From Mesorhizobium xinjiangense (GTDB taxonomy: Bacteria; Pseudomonadota; Alphaproteobacteria; Rhizobiales; Rhizobiaceae): a DNA stretch of 64,000 nt. Both the position numbers and the translations under genes were made by a program. The stretch is from positions 110,510 to 174,509 of the forward strand of contig NZ_WOAC01000009.1 in NCBI RefSeq assembly GCF_009749525.1, read 5' to 3'. Under the pieces are notes generated by a model. It ran no database searches and was not told where the DNA came from. It was given only the letters and a program-made list of their open reading frames with translations. Shown here one piece after another: positions 26,321-35,509 of this stretch; position 1 is the first letter of the stretch, and each line of letters starts with the position of its first letter.

Positions 26321-27817
26321 TCAGTTCATCGTCGGGATGACGAATTCCGCGCCGTCCTTGATGCCCGACGGCCAGCGCGAGGTGACCGTCTTGGTCTTTG
26401 TGTAGAAGCGGAACGCATCCGGGCCGTGCTGGTTGAGATCGCCGAAGGACGAGGCCTTCCAGCCGCCGAAGGTGTAATAGGCGATCGGCACCGGGATCGG
26501 CACGTTGACGCCGACCATGCCGACATTGACGCGGGCCGAAAAGTCGCGCGCGGCATCGCCGTCGCGGGTGAAGATCGCCACGCCGTTGCCCATCTCGTGA
26601 TCGTTGGCGAGTTGCAGCGCGTTTTCGTAGGTCGGCGCGCGCACCACCGAAAGCACCGGGCCGAAGATCTCCTCCTTGTAGATGCGCATCTCCGGCGTCA
26701 CGTCGTCGAACAGGCAGCCGCCCATGTAGAAGCCGTTCTCATAGCCCTGCATGTTGAAGCCGCGGCCGTCGACGACGAGCTTGGCGCCTTCTTCGACGCC
26801 GAGATCGACATAGCCCTTGACGCGCTCCAGCGCCTGGCTGGTTACCAGCGGCCCCAGATCGGCCGAGGAATCCGTCGACGGGCCGACCTTGAGGCTTTCC
26901 ACGCGCGGGATCAGCCGCTCGACCAGCCTGTCGGCCGTTTCCTGGCCGACCGGCACGGCGACCGAGATCGCCATGCAGCGCTCGCCGGCCGAGCCGTAGC
27001 CGGCGCCGACCAGCGCGTCGACCGCCTGGTCCAGGTCGGCGTCCGGCATGATGATCATGTGGTTCTTGGCGCCGCCGAAGCACTGGGCGCGCTTGCCGCT
27101 CGCCGTAGCGCGGGCATAGATATATTGCGCGATCGGTGTCGAGCCGACGAAGCCGACGGCCTTGATGTCGGGATCGTCGAGGATCGCGTCGACCACTTCC
27201 TTGTCGCCATTGACGACATTGAGGATGCCGGCCGGCAGCCCCGCCTCGACGAAAAGTTCGGCAATGCGCATCGGCACGCCGGGATCGCGCTCGGACGGCT
27301 TGAGGATGAAGGCGTTGCCGCAGGCGATCGCCGGGGCGATCTTCCACAGCGGGATCATGGCCGGGAAGTTGAACGGCGTGATGCCCGCCACGACGCCGAG
27401 CGGCTGGCGCATCGAATAGACGTCGATGCCGGGCCCGGCGCCTTCCGTGTATTCGCCCTTCATCATGTGGGGAGCGCCGATGCACACCTCGACCACCTCG
27501 AGCCCGCGCTGGATATCGCCCTTGGCATCGGCAATCGTCTTGCCGTGTTCGCGCGCCAGAAGCTCGGCCAGCTCGTCATATTCCTTGTGCACCAGGTCGA
27601 GGAACTTCATCAGAACCCGCACCCGGCGCTGCGGATTGGTCGCCGCCCAACCCGGCTGTGCGGCCCTGGCGTTTTCGACCGCCTTGCGCACGTCCTGCGC
27701 ACTTCCCAGCGCGACCTTGCCGCGCACCGAACCGTCCATGGGCTGCATGATGTCCTGGCTGCGCCCGCCCGTTGCGGCGACATGCTCGCCGCCGATGTAA
27801 TGCCCGACTTCCTGCAT
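26321..27817 (-). CDS. mmsA: CoA-acylating methylmalonate-semialdehyde dehydrogenase
   Basis: A 498-residue aldehyde dehydrogenase of the MmsA/IolA group, which oxidises methylmalonate or malonate semialdehyde to propionyl- or acetyl-CoA in valine and inositol breakdown. GVVAGITPFNFPAMIPLWKIAPAIACGN is the subgroup hallmark. The catalytic Cys is in GSAGERCMAISVAVPVG (near residue 287). MSMs lack the usual general-base glutamate, and FGGAKNHMIIMPDAD is found where it would sit. ATG 27817 has AGGGAG seven bases upstream; the frame continues 69 codons further without similarity. It is divergent from a LysR gene, which may control it. Confidence 0.93.
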   Translation of the reverse strand: MQEVGHYIGGEHVAATGGRSQDIMQPMDGSVRGKVALGSAQDVRKAVENARAAQPGWAATNPQRRVRVLMKFLDLVHKEYDELAELLAREHGKTIADAKGDIQRGLEVVEVCIGAPHMMKGEYTEGAGPGIDVYSMRQPLGVVAGITPFNFPAMIPLWKIAPAIACGNAFILKPSERDPGVPMRIAELFVEAGLPAGILNVVNGDKEVVDAILDDPDIKAVGFVGSTPIAQYIYARATASGKRAQCFGGAKNHMIIMPDADLDQAVDALVGAGYGSAGERCMAISVAVPVGQETADRLVERLIPRVESLKVGPSTDSSADLGPLVTSQALERVKGYVDLGVEEGAKLVVDGRGFNMQGYENGFYMGGCLFDDVTPEMRIYKEEIFGPVLSVVRAPTYENALQLANDHEMGNGVAIFTRDGDAARDFSARVNVGMVGVNVPIPVPIAYYTFGGWKASSFGDLNQHGPDAFRFYTKTKTVTSRWPSGIKDGAEFVIPTMN

Positions 27818-28192
27818 CGTCTCACTCCCTGAAGCTTGAGTTGACGCATTGTCCTGCTTTGGCAAGGCGAATGCAACGCGACTCGCAACGCATCCGATGT
27901 GCAAAAAATAAAGCGCAACTGGCCATGTTTGCCAATTTCTGCATAATAACTGGAATGTCACTTTCAGCCCTGAAACGCCGCGTTCCTTCACGCCCCCCTC
28001 TGGCCTGCCGGCCATCTCCCCCACACGGGGGGAGATTTCCTTTCAAGGATGCCCCGCCTCTTCTGCAATGTCGGCGATTGGCAATGTCAACGACGACAGC
28101 CCATCTCCCCCCTCGGGGGGGGAGATGTCCGGCAGGACAGAGGGGGCAACGTAGAGCACCGGCGTCACGCCCTTGCTCGTTCAGGACACTTC
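27818..28192. other. Divergent mmsA/lysR spacer
   Basis: About 375 bp. The half next to mmsA (27818-27960) is comparatively AT-rich and should hold its promoter. The half next to lysR is filled by a pair of inverted palindromic repeat units (27991-28148). No gene is present. Confidence 0.5.
27991..28148. repeat. Inverted pair of rhizobial palindromic repeat units
   Basis: The left unit at 27991-28036 runs CCCCTCTGGCCTGCCGGCCATCTCCCCC then GGGGGGAGAT. The right unit at 28101-28148 is its near-exact reverse complement (CCCTCTGTCCTGCCGGACATCTCCCCC on the minus strand). Each unit has its own internal hairpin (ATCTCCCCC/GGGGGAGAT). I recall this CCTGCCGGACATCTCCCCC motif as very abundant between genes in Mesorhizobium-like genomes. 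The 64 bp between the units is unique sequence. Confidence 0.75.
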
Positions 28193-29074
28193 ATGAACTG
28201 GGATGACGTGCGCATATTCCTCGCGGTCGCCCGCGCCGGCCAGATCCTGGGCGCTGCGCGCCGCCTCGGCCTCAACCATGCCACCGTCTCGCGGCGCGTG
28301 GCCGCGCTCGAGGAAAGCCTGAAGACGAAGCTCTTTCGCCGCCTGACGACGGGAAGCGAGCTCACCCAGGCAGGCGAACATTTTCTCGGCGTCGCCGAGC
28401 GCATGGAAGCCGACATGATCGTCGCCCGGGCCGAGATTGCCGGCGAGGGCGACGATGTCGCAGGTGTCGTGCGGATCGGCGCACCGGACGGCTTCGGCGT
28501 CGCCTTCCTGGCCCCGCGCCTCGGCCGGCTGACGGCCCGCTACCGCGATCTTGCCGTGCAGCTCGTGCCGGTGCCGCGCTCCTTCTCCTTGTCGCGGCGC
28601 GAGGCGGATATCGCGATTACCGTCGAGCGGCCGACCGAAGGCCGCCTCGTGGCGTCGAAACTCGTCGACTATTCGCTCGGACTTTTCGCCTCACGTACCT
28701 ATGCCGCCGAATACGGCCTGCCGCAGTCGCGCCAAGAGCTCGCCCGTCACCGGCTGGTCGGCTATGTCGGCGACCTCGTCATCAACCCCTCGCTCGACTA
28801 TGCGGGCGAATTCGCCACGGACTGGAACGCCGGCTTCCAGATCTCATCGGCCCTCGGCCAGACCGAGGCCGTGCGTTCCGGGGCCGGCATCGGCATTCTG
28901 CACACCTTCGTCGCCCGGGCGCATGACGACCTCGTGCAGGTGCCGGCCGCGCCGCCGATCCGCCGCGCCTACTGGCTCGTCTATCATGAATCGATGCGAC
29001 CGCTGCGCCGCATCCAGGCCGTCTCCGCCTTTATCGGCGAGGAGGTCGAGAAGGCGCGGGCGCTGTTTGTCTGA
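28193..29074 (+). CDS. LysR-family regulator, divergent from mmsA
   Basis: A 293-residue LysR-type protein. The N-terminal MNWDDVRIFLAVARAGQILGAARRLGLNHATVSRRVAALEESL is the winged helix, and the effector domain starts near residue 90 (GVVRIGAPDGFGVAFLAPRL). ATG 28193 is chosen because the protein then opens at the DNA-binding domain; the upstream in-frame sequence is part of the palindromic repeat. Divergence from mmsA suggests it controls valine or inositol catabolic genes, but LysR specificity cannot be read from sequence. Confidence 0.88.
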   Translation: MNWDDVRIFLAVARAGQILGAARRLGLNHATVSRRVAALEESLKTKLFRRLTTGSELTQAGEHFLGVAERMEADMIVARAEIAGEGDDVAGVVRIGAPDGFGVAFLAPRLGRLTARYRDLAVQLVPVPRSFSLSRREADIAITVERPTEGRLVASKLVDYSLGLFASRTYAAEYGLPQSRQELARHRLVGYVGDLVINPSLDYAGEFATDWNAGFQISSALGQTEAVRSGAGIGILHTFVARAHDDLVQVPAAPPIRRAYWLVYHESMRPLRRIQAVSAFIGEEVEKARALFV

Positions 29075-29140
29075 GGCGGCCGATCACGGGCATCGGTCAT
29101 CCCGGCTGGACGAGCGGGATGACACGCAGGTGTTTGGGCT

Positions 29141-30964
29141 CTACGCCGCGCCGACTTTCTGCTTTTCGAAGCGCTTGCGCTCATGCGGGTCGAGATAGAG
29201 CTTTCTGAGCCGGATCGACTTCGGCGTCACCTCGACCAGCTCGTCGTCCTGGATCCAGGCCAGAGCGCGCTCCAGCGTCATGCGGATCGGCGGCGTGAGC
29301 TTGACTGCTTCGTCCTTGCCGGCGGCACGCACATTGGTCAGCTTCTTGCCTTTCAGCACATTGACTTCCAGGTCGTTGTCGCGGCTGTGGATGCCGACGA
29401 TCATGCCATGATAAACCTTGACGCCGGGGTCAATCACCATCGGCCCGCGATCCTCCAGGTTCCACAGCGCATAAGCGACCGCTTCGCCCTGCTCGTTGGA
29501 GATCAGCACGCCGTTGGTGCGGCCGGGCAATTCGCCCTTGTAGGGCTCGTAGGCATGAAACAGCCGGTTCATCACCGCCGTGCCGCGCGTGTCGGTCAAA
29601 AGCTCCGACTGGTAGCCGATCAGCCCGCGTGTCGGCGCGTGGAAGACCAGCCGCAGGCGGGCGCCGCCCGAAGGGCGCAACTCGACCATCTCGGCCTTGC
29701 GCTCCGACATCTTCTGCACCACCACGCCGGAATGCTCTTCGTCCACGTCGACGACGACTTCCTCGATCGGCTCCAGGAGCTGGCCGTCCTCGTCCTTCTT
29801 CATGACCACGCGCGGCCGCGACACGGCAAGTTCGAATCCCTCGCGGCGCATGGTTTCGATCAACACCGCGAGCTGCAATTCACCGCGGCCCGAGACGTAG
29901 AAGGAATCCTTGTCCGACGATTCCTCGATTTTGAGCGCCACATTGCCTTCCGCCTCGCGCAACAGCCGATCGCGAATGACGCGGCTCGTCACCTTGTCGC
30001 CTTCCGTGCCGGCAAGCGGGCTGTCGTTGACGATGAAGGACATGGTGACCGTCGGCGGATCGATCGGCTGGGCCTCCAGCGGCTGCGAAACCGCGGGATC
30101 GCAAAACGTGTCGGCCACCGTGCCCTTTGACAGCCCGGCAATCGCCACGATGTCGCCGGCCTGCGCCTCCTCGATCGGCTGGCGTTCCAGGCCGCGGAAG
30201 GCAAGGATCTTCGACACGCGGCCGTTTTCCAGGAGCGAGCCGTCACGCGACAGCACCTTGACCGGCTGGTTCGATTTCAATGAGCCCGATTCAATGCGCC
30301 CGGTGATGATGCGGCCGAGAAACGGGTTGGCTTCCAGGATCGTGCCGATCATGCGGAACGGTCCCTCACCCACACTCGGCTCCGGCACGTGGCGCAGGAC
30401 CAGGTCGAAGAGCGGCGCCAGCCCGTCTTCCTTCGGCCCCTCCGGGTTCTCGGCCATCCAGCCGTCGCGGCCCGAACCGTAGAGGATCGGGAAATCGAGC
30501 TGCTCGTCGGTCGCGTCGAGCGCGGCGAAAAGGTCGAACACCTCGTTGATCACCTCGTCGGCGCGCGCATCGGGCCGGTCGATCTTGTTGATGGCCACGA
30601 TCGGCTTGAGCCCCACCTTGAGCGCCTTGCCGACGACGAACTTGGTCTGCGGCATCGGGCCTTCGGCGGCGTCGACAAGCACGATCGCCCCGTCGACCAT
30701 CGACAGGATGCGCTCCACCTCGCCGCCGAAATCGGCATGGCCGGGCGTGTCGACGATGTTGATGCGCGTGTCCTTCCATTCCACCGAGGTCGCCTTGGCG
30801 AGAATGGTGATGCCGCGCTCCTTCTCCAGGTCGTTGGAGTCCATGGCGCGCTCTTCGACGCGCTGGTTGTCGCGCACGGCGCCAGACTGTTTCAGGAGCG
30901 CATCGACGAGCGTCGTCTTGCCATGGTCGACATGCGCGATGATCGCAATATTGCGGAGGTTCAT
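29141..30964 (-). CDS. typA: Ribosome-associated GTPase TypA/BipA
   Basis: A 607-residue translational GTPase of normal length. G1 AHVDHGKTT, the switch I region ERGITI, G3 [14 protein letters not shown] and G4 NKIDRPDA are all present. EF-Tu-like domain II, domains III and V, and the TypA-specific C-terminal domain (about residues 480-590, with [29 protein letters not shown]) follow. It acts in 50S assembly and stress adaptation at the ribosome. ATG 30964 starts [15 protein letters not shown], the standard N-terminus; an in-frame start 14 codons upstream is not needed. It is a single-gene unit. Confidence 0.97.
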   Translation of the reverse strand: MNLRNIAIIAHVDHGKTTLVDALLKQSGAVRDNQRVEERAMDSNDLEKERGITILAKATSVEWKDTRINIVDTPGHADFGGEVERILSMVDGAIVLVDAAEGPMPQTKFVVGKALKVGLKPIVAINKIDRPDARADEVINEVFDLFAALDATDEQLDFPILYGSGRDGWMAENPEGPKEDGLAPLFDLVLRHVPEPSVGEGPFRMIGTILEANPFLGRIITGRIESGSLKSNQPVKVLSRDGSLLENGRVSKILAFRGLERQPIEEAQAGDIVAIAGLSKGTVADTFCDPAVSQPLEAQPIDPPTVTMSFIVNDSPLAGTEGDKVTSRVIRDRLLREAEGNVALKIEESSDKDSFYVSGRGELQLAVLIETMRREGFELAVSRPRVVMKKDEDGQLLEPIEEVVVDVDEEHSGVVVQKMSERKAEMVELRPSGGARLRLVFHAPTRGLIGYQSELLTDTRGTAVMNRLFHAYEPYKGELPGRTNGVLISNEQGEAVAYALWNLEDRGPMVIDPGVKVYHGMIVGIHSRDNDLEVNVLKGKKLTNVRAAGKDEAVKLTPPIRMTLERALAWIQDDELVEVTPKSIRLRKLYLDPHERKRFEKQKVGAA

Positions 30965-31104
30965 AGTGTGGTCTCGGAAGCTCGTTCCCGCCAGCGGTGC
31001 AGCCATGTCTGCGGGCGGTCTCGACCGCCGACGCCGCTATACTGACGAAATGTTTCGGTTGGCGCGCTCTTACAGGCATTTTCGCAAATGCGAAAGGGGA
31101 AGGT

Positions 31105-32145
31105 TCAATGCACCTCGCCTCGATCCGCCGCACCGCGCCGCAGCGACCGCGGCGCGCGCCCTTCGGCACGGCGAAAGGCACGCGAGAAATCGCCGGGCTG
31201 ACGATAGCCCAGCCGCTCGGCAATCTCCGAAATCGGCAGCCGCGTCGACGCCACGGTGTGCCGCGCATAGTCCATGCGTACGCACTCGACCTCGCGGCGA
31301 AACTGTATCCCCTCGGCATATAGCCGTCGGCGCAATGTCCGTTCCGACATGCCGCACAGCGCGGCCACACGACGCTGGCTGATCGCCCCCTCGCCGATCA
31401 GCGACAGGATGGCAAGGCGTAAACGGGTGGCAAGGTCGGCTTCGCCGTCGGGCCGGACGGCCGGCCATGCCGGCGCGACGCCGGACAGGGGCCGGGCCAA
31501 CGGCAGATCCAGCATGCGCGCGGGCAATGCAAAACGGTTCACCGCCTGGCCGTAGATGCAGGCCAGGCCGACGCTGCGGTCAAAGCCGTTGGCGCCGGCA
31601 TGCGCCTCGTGCTCGAAGACGAGGCTCTCGGGCCGGAAGGAAGCGCAGGCAAAGCACCGCACGACGCCGTCGAGGAAACCGAAGGTGAACTCGACGTCGC
31701 GCGCCCGCGGCCAGATCGCCGGATCGAGCACCCGGTATTCGACGATGGCCACGGTATCGTCGACGCGCATGCGCAATAGACTGCCGGACTGCACCTGTCC
31801 GATCGCGCCGACGACCCCTGAAAGCAGATCCCCAAGGGTTGCCCCGTCGATGCCGGGAAACATGTCCTTCATCGCCCAGGGCACGAAGTCGCGGCCGAGC
31901 CGCCACGCAATACCGGGGTCTTCGCTCCCGGCTCCCGCGGCCTCGAGGAGCCGCACGAACTCACAAAGCGCGATGGCGCTGCGCCCGGTCGCCGCAGCCG
32001 GGTCTTCGAGGCCGGCGGTCCTGGCGACGGCCGCCGGATCGAGGCCCGCCGTTGCAAGATGCGGCGCCAGCCCTGCAAGCACGCGCGCATCGATGCTGCC
32101 GATCGTGCCGCCTGGTGCCATTTCGCGAGCCTCGGTCATGCGCAT
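31105..32145 (-). CDS. AraC-family regulator next to the copper amine oxidase
   Basis: About 346 residues. The N-terminal half (about residues 20-205) matches the arabinose-binding-like domain of the OruR/ArgR-type AraC group (PGIAWRLGRDFVPWAMKDMFPGIDGATLGDLL). The C-terminal two-HTH AraC domain contains SQRRVAALCGMSERTLRRRLYAEG and PISEIAERLGYRQPGDFSRAFRRAEGRAPRSLR. The start is uncertain among ATGs at 32175, 32145 and 32139, none with a strong ribosome site. It lies 66 bp downstream of the amine oxidase gene on the same strand, so control of amine use is plausible. Confidence 0.85.
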   Translation of the reverse strand: MRMTEAREMAPGGTIGSIDARVLAGLAPHLATAGLDPAAVARTAGLEDPAAATGRSAIALCEFVRLLEAAGAGSEDPGIAWRLGRDFVPWAMKDMFPGIDGATLGDLLSGVVGAIGQVQSGSLLRMRVDDTVAIVEYRVLDPAIWPRARDVEFTFGFLDGVVRCFACASFRPESLVFEHEAHAGANGFDRSVGLACIYGQAVNRFALPARMLDLPLARPLSGVAPAWPAVRPDGEADLATRLRLAILSLIGEGAISQRRVAALCGMSERTLRRRLYAEGIQFRREVECVRMDYARHTVASTRLPISEIAERLGYRQPGDFSRAFRRAEGRAPRSLRRGAADRGEVH

Positions 32146-32211
32146 GGCCGCCAGCCTATCGCAATCCCGGAACAAGTGGAAAGACCCGGCAGGGCTGCCC
32201 GCACGCGAGGC

Positions 32212-34215
32212 TCAGGACGGGTTGCGGATCGTCATGGCCGGATTGTGGGAAAAGAAGTTGAAAGGCACCAGCGAGATCCCCTTCCACATGGTCGACATGA
32301 CCGGCCAGTCCTCCATGCGCGGAACATGGTGAAAGCCCATCGTGTACCAGGTGACGATATCCGTGTCGTCGATGCTGCGATCCTGCTCGACCCAGGCCGG
32401 AAGACTGTCGGACCCATCGCTCTGAAAGGCATATTTGCCGCCCGCATAGCGCTCGTCCACGTTGTACGGCGTGTTCCAGAACGTGTAATCGATATAGGCG
32501 TTGCGCTTGATCGGAGGATCGTTGGCCGGATCGAGCGGACCGTAGGCGACGCTGTTGCCGGGCATGATCATGTAGCCCGGATGATGGCCGAGCCCGCTTT
32601 CAGCGCCCATGTTCATCACGTGATACATGGCCGGCGTTGCCGGGTTGACCTTGTAGCGGCCTTCGAGCTCGCTCGCCGCCGCCTTGGTGTCCGTCACCCA
32701 CATGGAGCGCCGGGGCAGGTCGTCGGGCAACTCGGCCGGCACCAGCCCGGTGCGCATGAACGTGTTGTCCTGTCCGTCGATGTCGAAGTCGAAGCGGAAA
32801 TTGAAGAAATGGTCGTGATTGGGCGCCACCAGGTTGGGCGCAATCAGCGTTCCGTAGGCGGTGTCGGTCGCAGCCGTCTCATCCTTCATCGAGGTAGAGG
32901 CGACACCCTTGACCGCATCGAGCCCGGTCGATCCGACCATGACGCGGATCGTGCCGTTCTGCTGGAAGACGTAATCGATCAGGTAGTCGTAATTGCCGAC
33001 CTCGGAAGCCGAACGCACCACGAGTTCACTCGCCGGACGGCCCTCCGCCGGCACCGGGGCGTCCGGGCTCTGCGCGAAGATCTCGTAATGGCGCCATGCC
33101 GGATCGCCGATATTGCGCTCGAAGATGCATACCGCACCCGGGATCTCGGCCGGCATGCCGTCGTCGCCGTGCACCACGGCCGGCAGATAGGCGGCAAATT
33201 CGGGGCAGTCGACGCCGGGCGTCAGCGGGCTCAGGAAGATGCCGAAACCATATTCGCCGGAGTCCATATAGGTGCGCCAGTACCAGCCGGCGTCCGGATC
33301 CATGTAGGGCACGAAGACTTCCGACAGATGCGCCTGGTAGAGGACGGAGCGCGGGCCGGAGCCGTCGTTGGCCGCAATCTGCGACAGCACCACGCCCGGG
33401 CGCTTGTCGACGCGCCAGCGGAAACTCCAGATGTCCCAGGAAATCCTGGAGCCGTCGATGGAGAAATTGGCGCCCTCGGGCTGGCCGAGCATGGCCGGAT
33501 TTGTCGCCTCGCGCAGCTCGATCCCGTCTCTGGCCGCAATCTCGTCCTGCGTATAGCCCCAAGGGTCCTCCGGTACGGGAACCGCCCCGGTATCGACGAC
33601 CTCGACCACCTCGCCGCCGGCAAGGTCGACGACCGCGAACAAGCCTTCGATCGGCTTGGCGTAGAAGTTGGAGCCCGTCGGATTGACATAGCACGGCACC
33701 TTCATCAGCCGCTTGCCTTCTTCGGCCGCCGTGCCGAAGGAGCCTGCCGTCAGCGGCAGGCAGAAGACGTCCGCCGGCGTCAGCCCGCGCTTGTCGAGCC
33801 CGGCGACGAAATCGGGATTGCCGAGCGCCAGCTCCATCGCGCCGATGAACTCCTCGAGCAGGATCATGGTCTCGCCCGCGGCGGGCTGCCAACTCTCCAC
33901 CGTCTTGTCGTTCAGATCGACGACCCCTTCGAAGACCCCCGACGAGGTGCGCACATTCACCGTGGCCCGGCGCGGTTGCGGGTCGCCTTCCTCCCAATCG
34001 AGCACCAGCGACTTGTCAGGCTCCTTGAGCTCGATCAGCGGAAACCGGCTGTCGGCGTCGGTCTTGCCGTCCGCCTTCAGGATCTCCACCACCGACTGGA
34101 TTTCCGCACTCGACAGACCGTCGAGCGGATGCGAGAACGCCGGCGCCGCGAGGGCGAGCCCGGTTGCGATGGCCGTCGCCGCGCCGCAGCGCGCAAAAAT
34201 GGTCTTGCAGTTCAT
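32212..34215 (-). CDS. Secreted copper amine oxidase (primary amine oxidase)
   Basis: A 667-residue quinoprotein exported by a signal peptide (CGAATAIATGLALAAPAFS). The topaquinone precursor is Tyr409 in the motif VGNYDY. Copper ligands are His467 and His469 (NHDHF) and His630 (HHVPRMEDWPVM). Asp318 in TYMDSGEYG is the likely catalytic base. It oxidises primary amines to aldehydes, ammonia and peroxide in the periplasm. Length and motif spacing agree with TynA-type enzymes, but the substrate cannot be specified. Start 34215 is set by the signal peptide and by GAGGG upstream. An AraC regulator gene follows on the same strand; the next gene upstream is divergent. Confidence 0.93.
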   Translation of the reverse strand: MNCKTIFARCGAATAIATGLALAAPAFSHPLDGLSSAEIQSVVEILKADGKTDADSRFPLIELKEPDKSLVLDWEEGDPQPRRATVNVRTSSGVFEGVVDLNDKTVESWQPAAGETMILLEEFIGAMELALGNPDFVAGLDKRGLTPADVFCLPLTAGSFGTAAEEGKRLMKVPCYVNPTGSNFYAKPIEGLFAVVDLAGGEVVEVVDTGAVPVPEDPWGYTQDEIAARDGIELREATNPAMLGQPEGANFSIDGSRISWDIWSFRWRVDKRPGVVLSQIAANDGSGPRSVLYQAHLSEVFVPYMDPDAGWYWRTYMDSGEYGFGIFLSPLTPGVDCPEFAAYLPAVVHGDDGMPAEIPGAVCIFERNIGDPAWRHYEIFAQSPDAPVPAEGRPASELVVRSASEVGNYDYLIDYVFQQNGTIRVMVGSTGLDAVKGVASTSMKDETAATDTAYGTLIAPNLVAPNHDHFFNFRFDFDIDGQDNTFMRTGLVPAELPDDLPRRSMWVTDTKAAASELEGRYKVNPATPAMYHVMNMGAESGLGHHPGYMIMPGNSVAYGPLDPANDPPIKRNAYIDYTFWNTPYNVDERYAGGKYAFQSDGSDSLPAWVEQDRSIDDTDIVTWYTMGFHHVPRMEDWPVMSTMWKGISLVPFNFFSHNPAMTIRNPS

Positions 34216-34468
34216 TGCCGTTTCCCTCTGGTTTTGCGGACATGGTTTCTCGATACACCCGGTTTCTGCGACCGGTGCGCCGATCTTACTCCCATTGCCG
34301 CAGGACCGGCTTAGCATTTCCGGCCACGACAGCCTTGCTGTCGCGCGATGTCGACGAGACACGCGGTTCGGGGACACAGCGTTCAAGGGCACGCCGCTTT
34401 CAATGTCTCCCGCGATGCGTCATCCTTGCGATCAATCCCGCAACCGGCGTAACGCATCGAGGCATTCC

Positions 34469-35491
34469 ATGAAGAAGATCGGCTTTCTTTCCTTCGGCCA
34501 TTGGAACCCATCCCCCCAGTCGCAAACCCGCACGGCGGGCGACGCCCTTCTGCAGTCCGTCGACCTGGCGGTTGCGGCCGAAGAGCTCGGCGCGGACGGC
34601 GCCTATTTTCGCGTCCATCACTTCGCCCGACAGCTCGCCTCGCCCTTTCCGCTGCTCGCTGCGGTCGGCGCCAGGACCAGCCGCATCGAAATCGGCACGG
34701 CGGTCATCGACATGCGCTACGAGAACCCGTTCTACATGGCAGAAGACGCCGGTGCGGCCGATCTCATCGCCGGCGGGCGCCTGCAGCTCGGCATCAGCCG
34801 CGGCTCGCCCGAACAGGTCATCGACGGCTGGCGGCATTTCGGCTACCAGCCGCCGGAAGGTATGAGCGACGCCGAGATGGGCCGCCGGCACGCCGAGGTC
34901 TTCCTCGACATATTGAAAGGCGAAGGCTTCGCCGAGCCCAATCCACGACCGATGTTTCCCAATCCGCCGGGATTGCTGCGCCTCGAACCCCATTCGGACG
35001 GGCTGCGCGAGCGCATCTGGTGGGGCGCCGGCTCCAACGCAACAGCCGCATGGGCCGCCAAGCTCGGCATGAACCTGCAAAGCTCGACGCTGAAGGACGA
35101 CGAGACCGGAGAGCCGTTCCATGTGCAGCAGGCGGCACAGATCCGGGCCTATCGCGAGGCATGGAAGGAAGCCGGCCATGAGCGGACGCCGCGCGTCTCG
35201 GTCAGCCGCAGCATCTTCGCCCTCGTCGACGACCGCGACCGCGCCTATTTCGGACAGAGCGGCAAGGAAGGTGACTCGATCGGCTACATTGACGAGAATA
35301 CGCGGGCGATCTTCGGCCGCTCCTATGCCGCCGAGCCGGACGACCTCGTCAGGCAGCTCGCCGGGGACGAGGCGGTCGCGGAAGCCGACACATTGCTGCT
35401 CACGGTGCCCAACCAGCTCGGCGTCGACTACAATGCGCACGTCATGGAGGCGATCCTGAAACACGTCGCGCCGGCGCTCGGCTGGCGTTGA
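34469..35491 (+). CDS. Luciferase-like flavin-dependent monooxygenase (LLM class)
   Basis: A 340-residue bacterial-luciferase-fold protein. KKIGFLSFGHW opens strand 1, and GADGAYFRVHHFARQLASPFPLLAAVGARTSRIEIGTAVIDMRYENPFYMAEDAGAADLIAGGRLQLGISRGSP covers the FMN-binding core common to the LLM class. ATG 34469 has GAGG upstream. An in-frame extension 252 codons long exists but is antisense to the amine oxidase gene, so it is rejected. The 253-bp gap to the divergent amine oxidase gene should hold both promoters. The substrate is unknown. Confidence 0.88.
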   Translation: MKKIGFLSFGHWNPSPQSQTRTAGDALLQSVDLAVAAEELGADGAYFRVHHFARQLASPFPLLAAVGARTSRIEIGTAVIDMRYENPFYMAEDAGAADLIAGGRLQLGISRGSPEQVIDGWRHFGYQPPEGMSDAEMGRRHAEVFLDILKGEGFAEPNPRPMFPNPPGLLRLEPHSDGLRERIWWGAGSNATAAWAAKLGMNLQSSTLKDDETGEPFHVQQAAQIRAYREAWKEAGHERTPRVSVSRSIFALVDDRDRAYFGQSGKEGDSIGYIDENTRAIFGRSYAAEPDDLVRQLAGDEAVAEADTLLLTVPNQLGVDYNAHVMEAILKHVAPALGWR

Positions 35492-35509
35492 TGGCCCAAG
35501 CGGGAGCGG

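Noticed and set aside
26140..26340. Small plus-strand frame in the spacer beyond mmsA
   Set aside because: It has no ribosome site, is made of the GC-rich spacer and the duplicated mmsA fragment, and looks non-coding.
26321..27817. mmsA as the missing alpha-ketoglutarate semialdehyde dehydrogenase of the hyp operon
   Set aside because: The sequence has the GITPFNFPAMIPLW signature and other traits of CoA-acylating MmsA enzymes, and it is separated from the hyp genes by other transcription units.
32059..34314. Plus-strand open frame of about 750 codons opposite the copper amine oxidase
   Set aside because: Same codon-bias shadow; no ribosome site or recognisable domain, while the minus strand has every catalytic residue of an amine oxidase.
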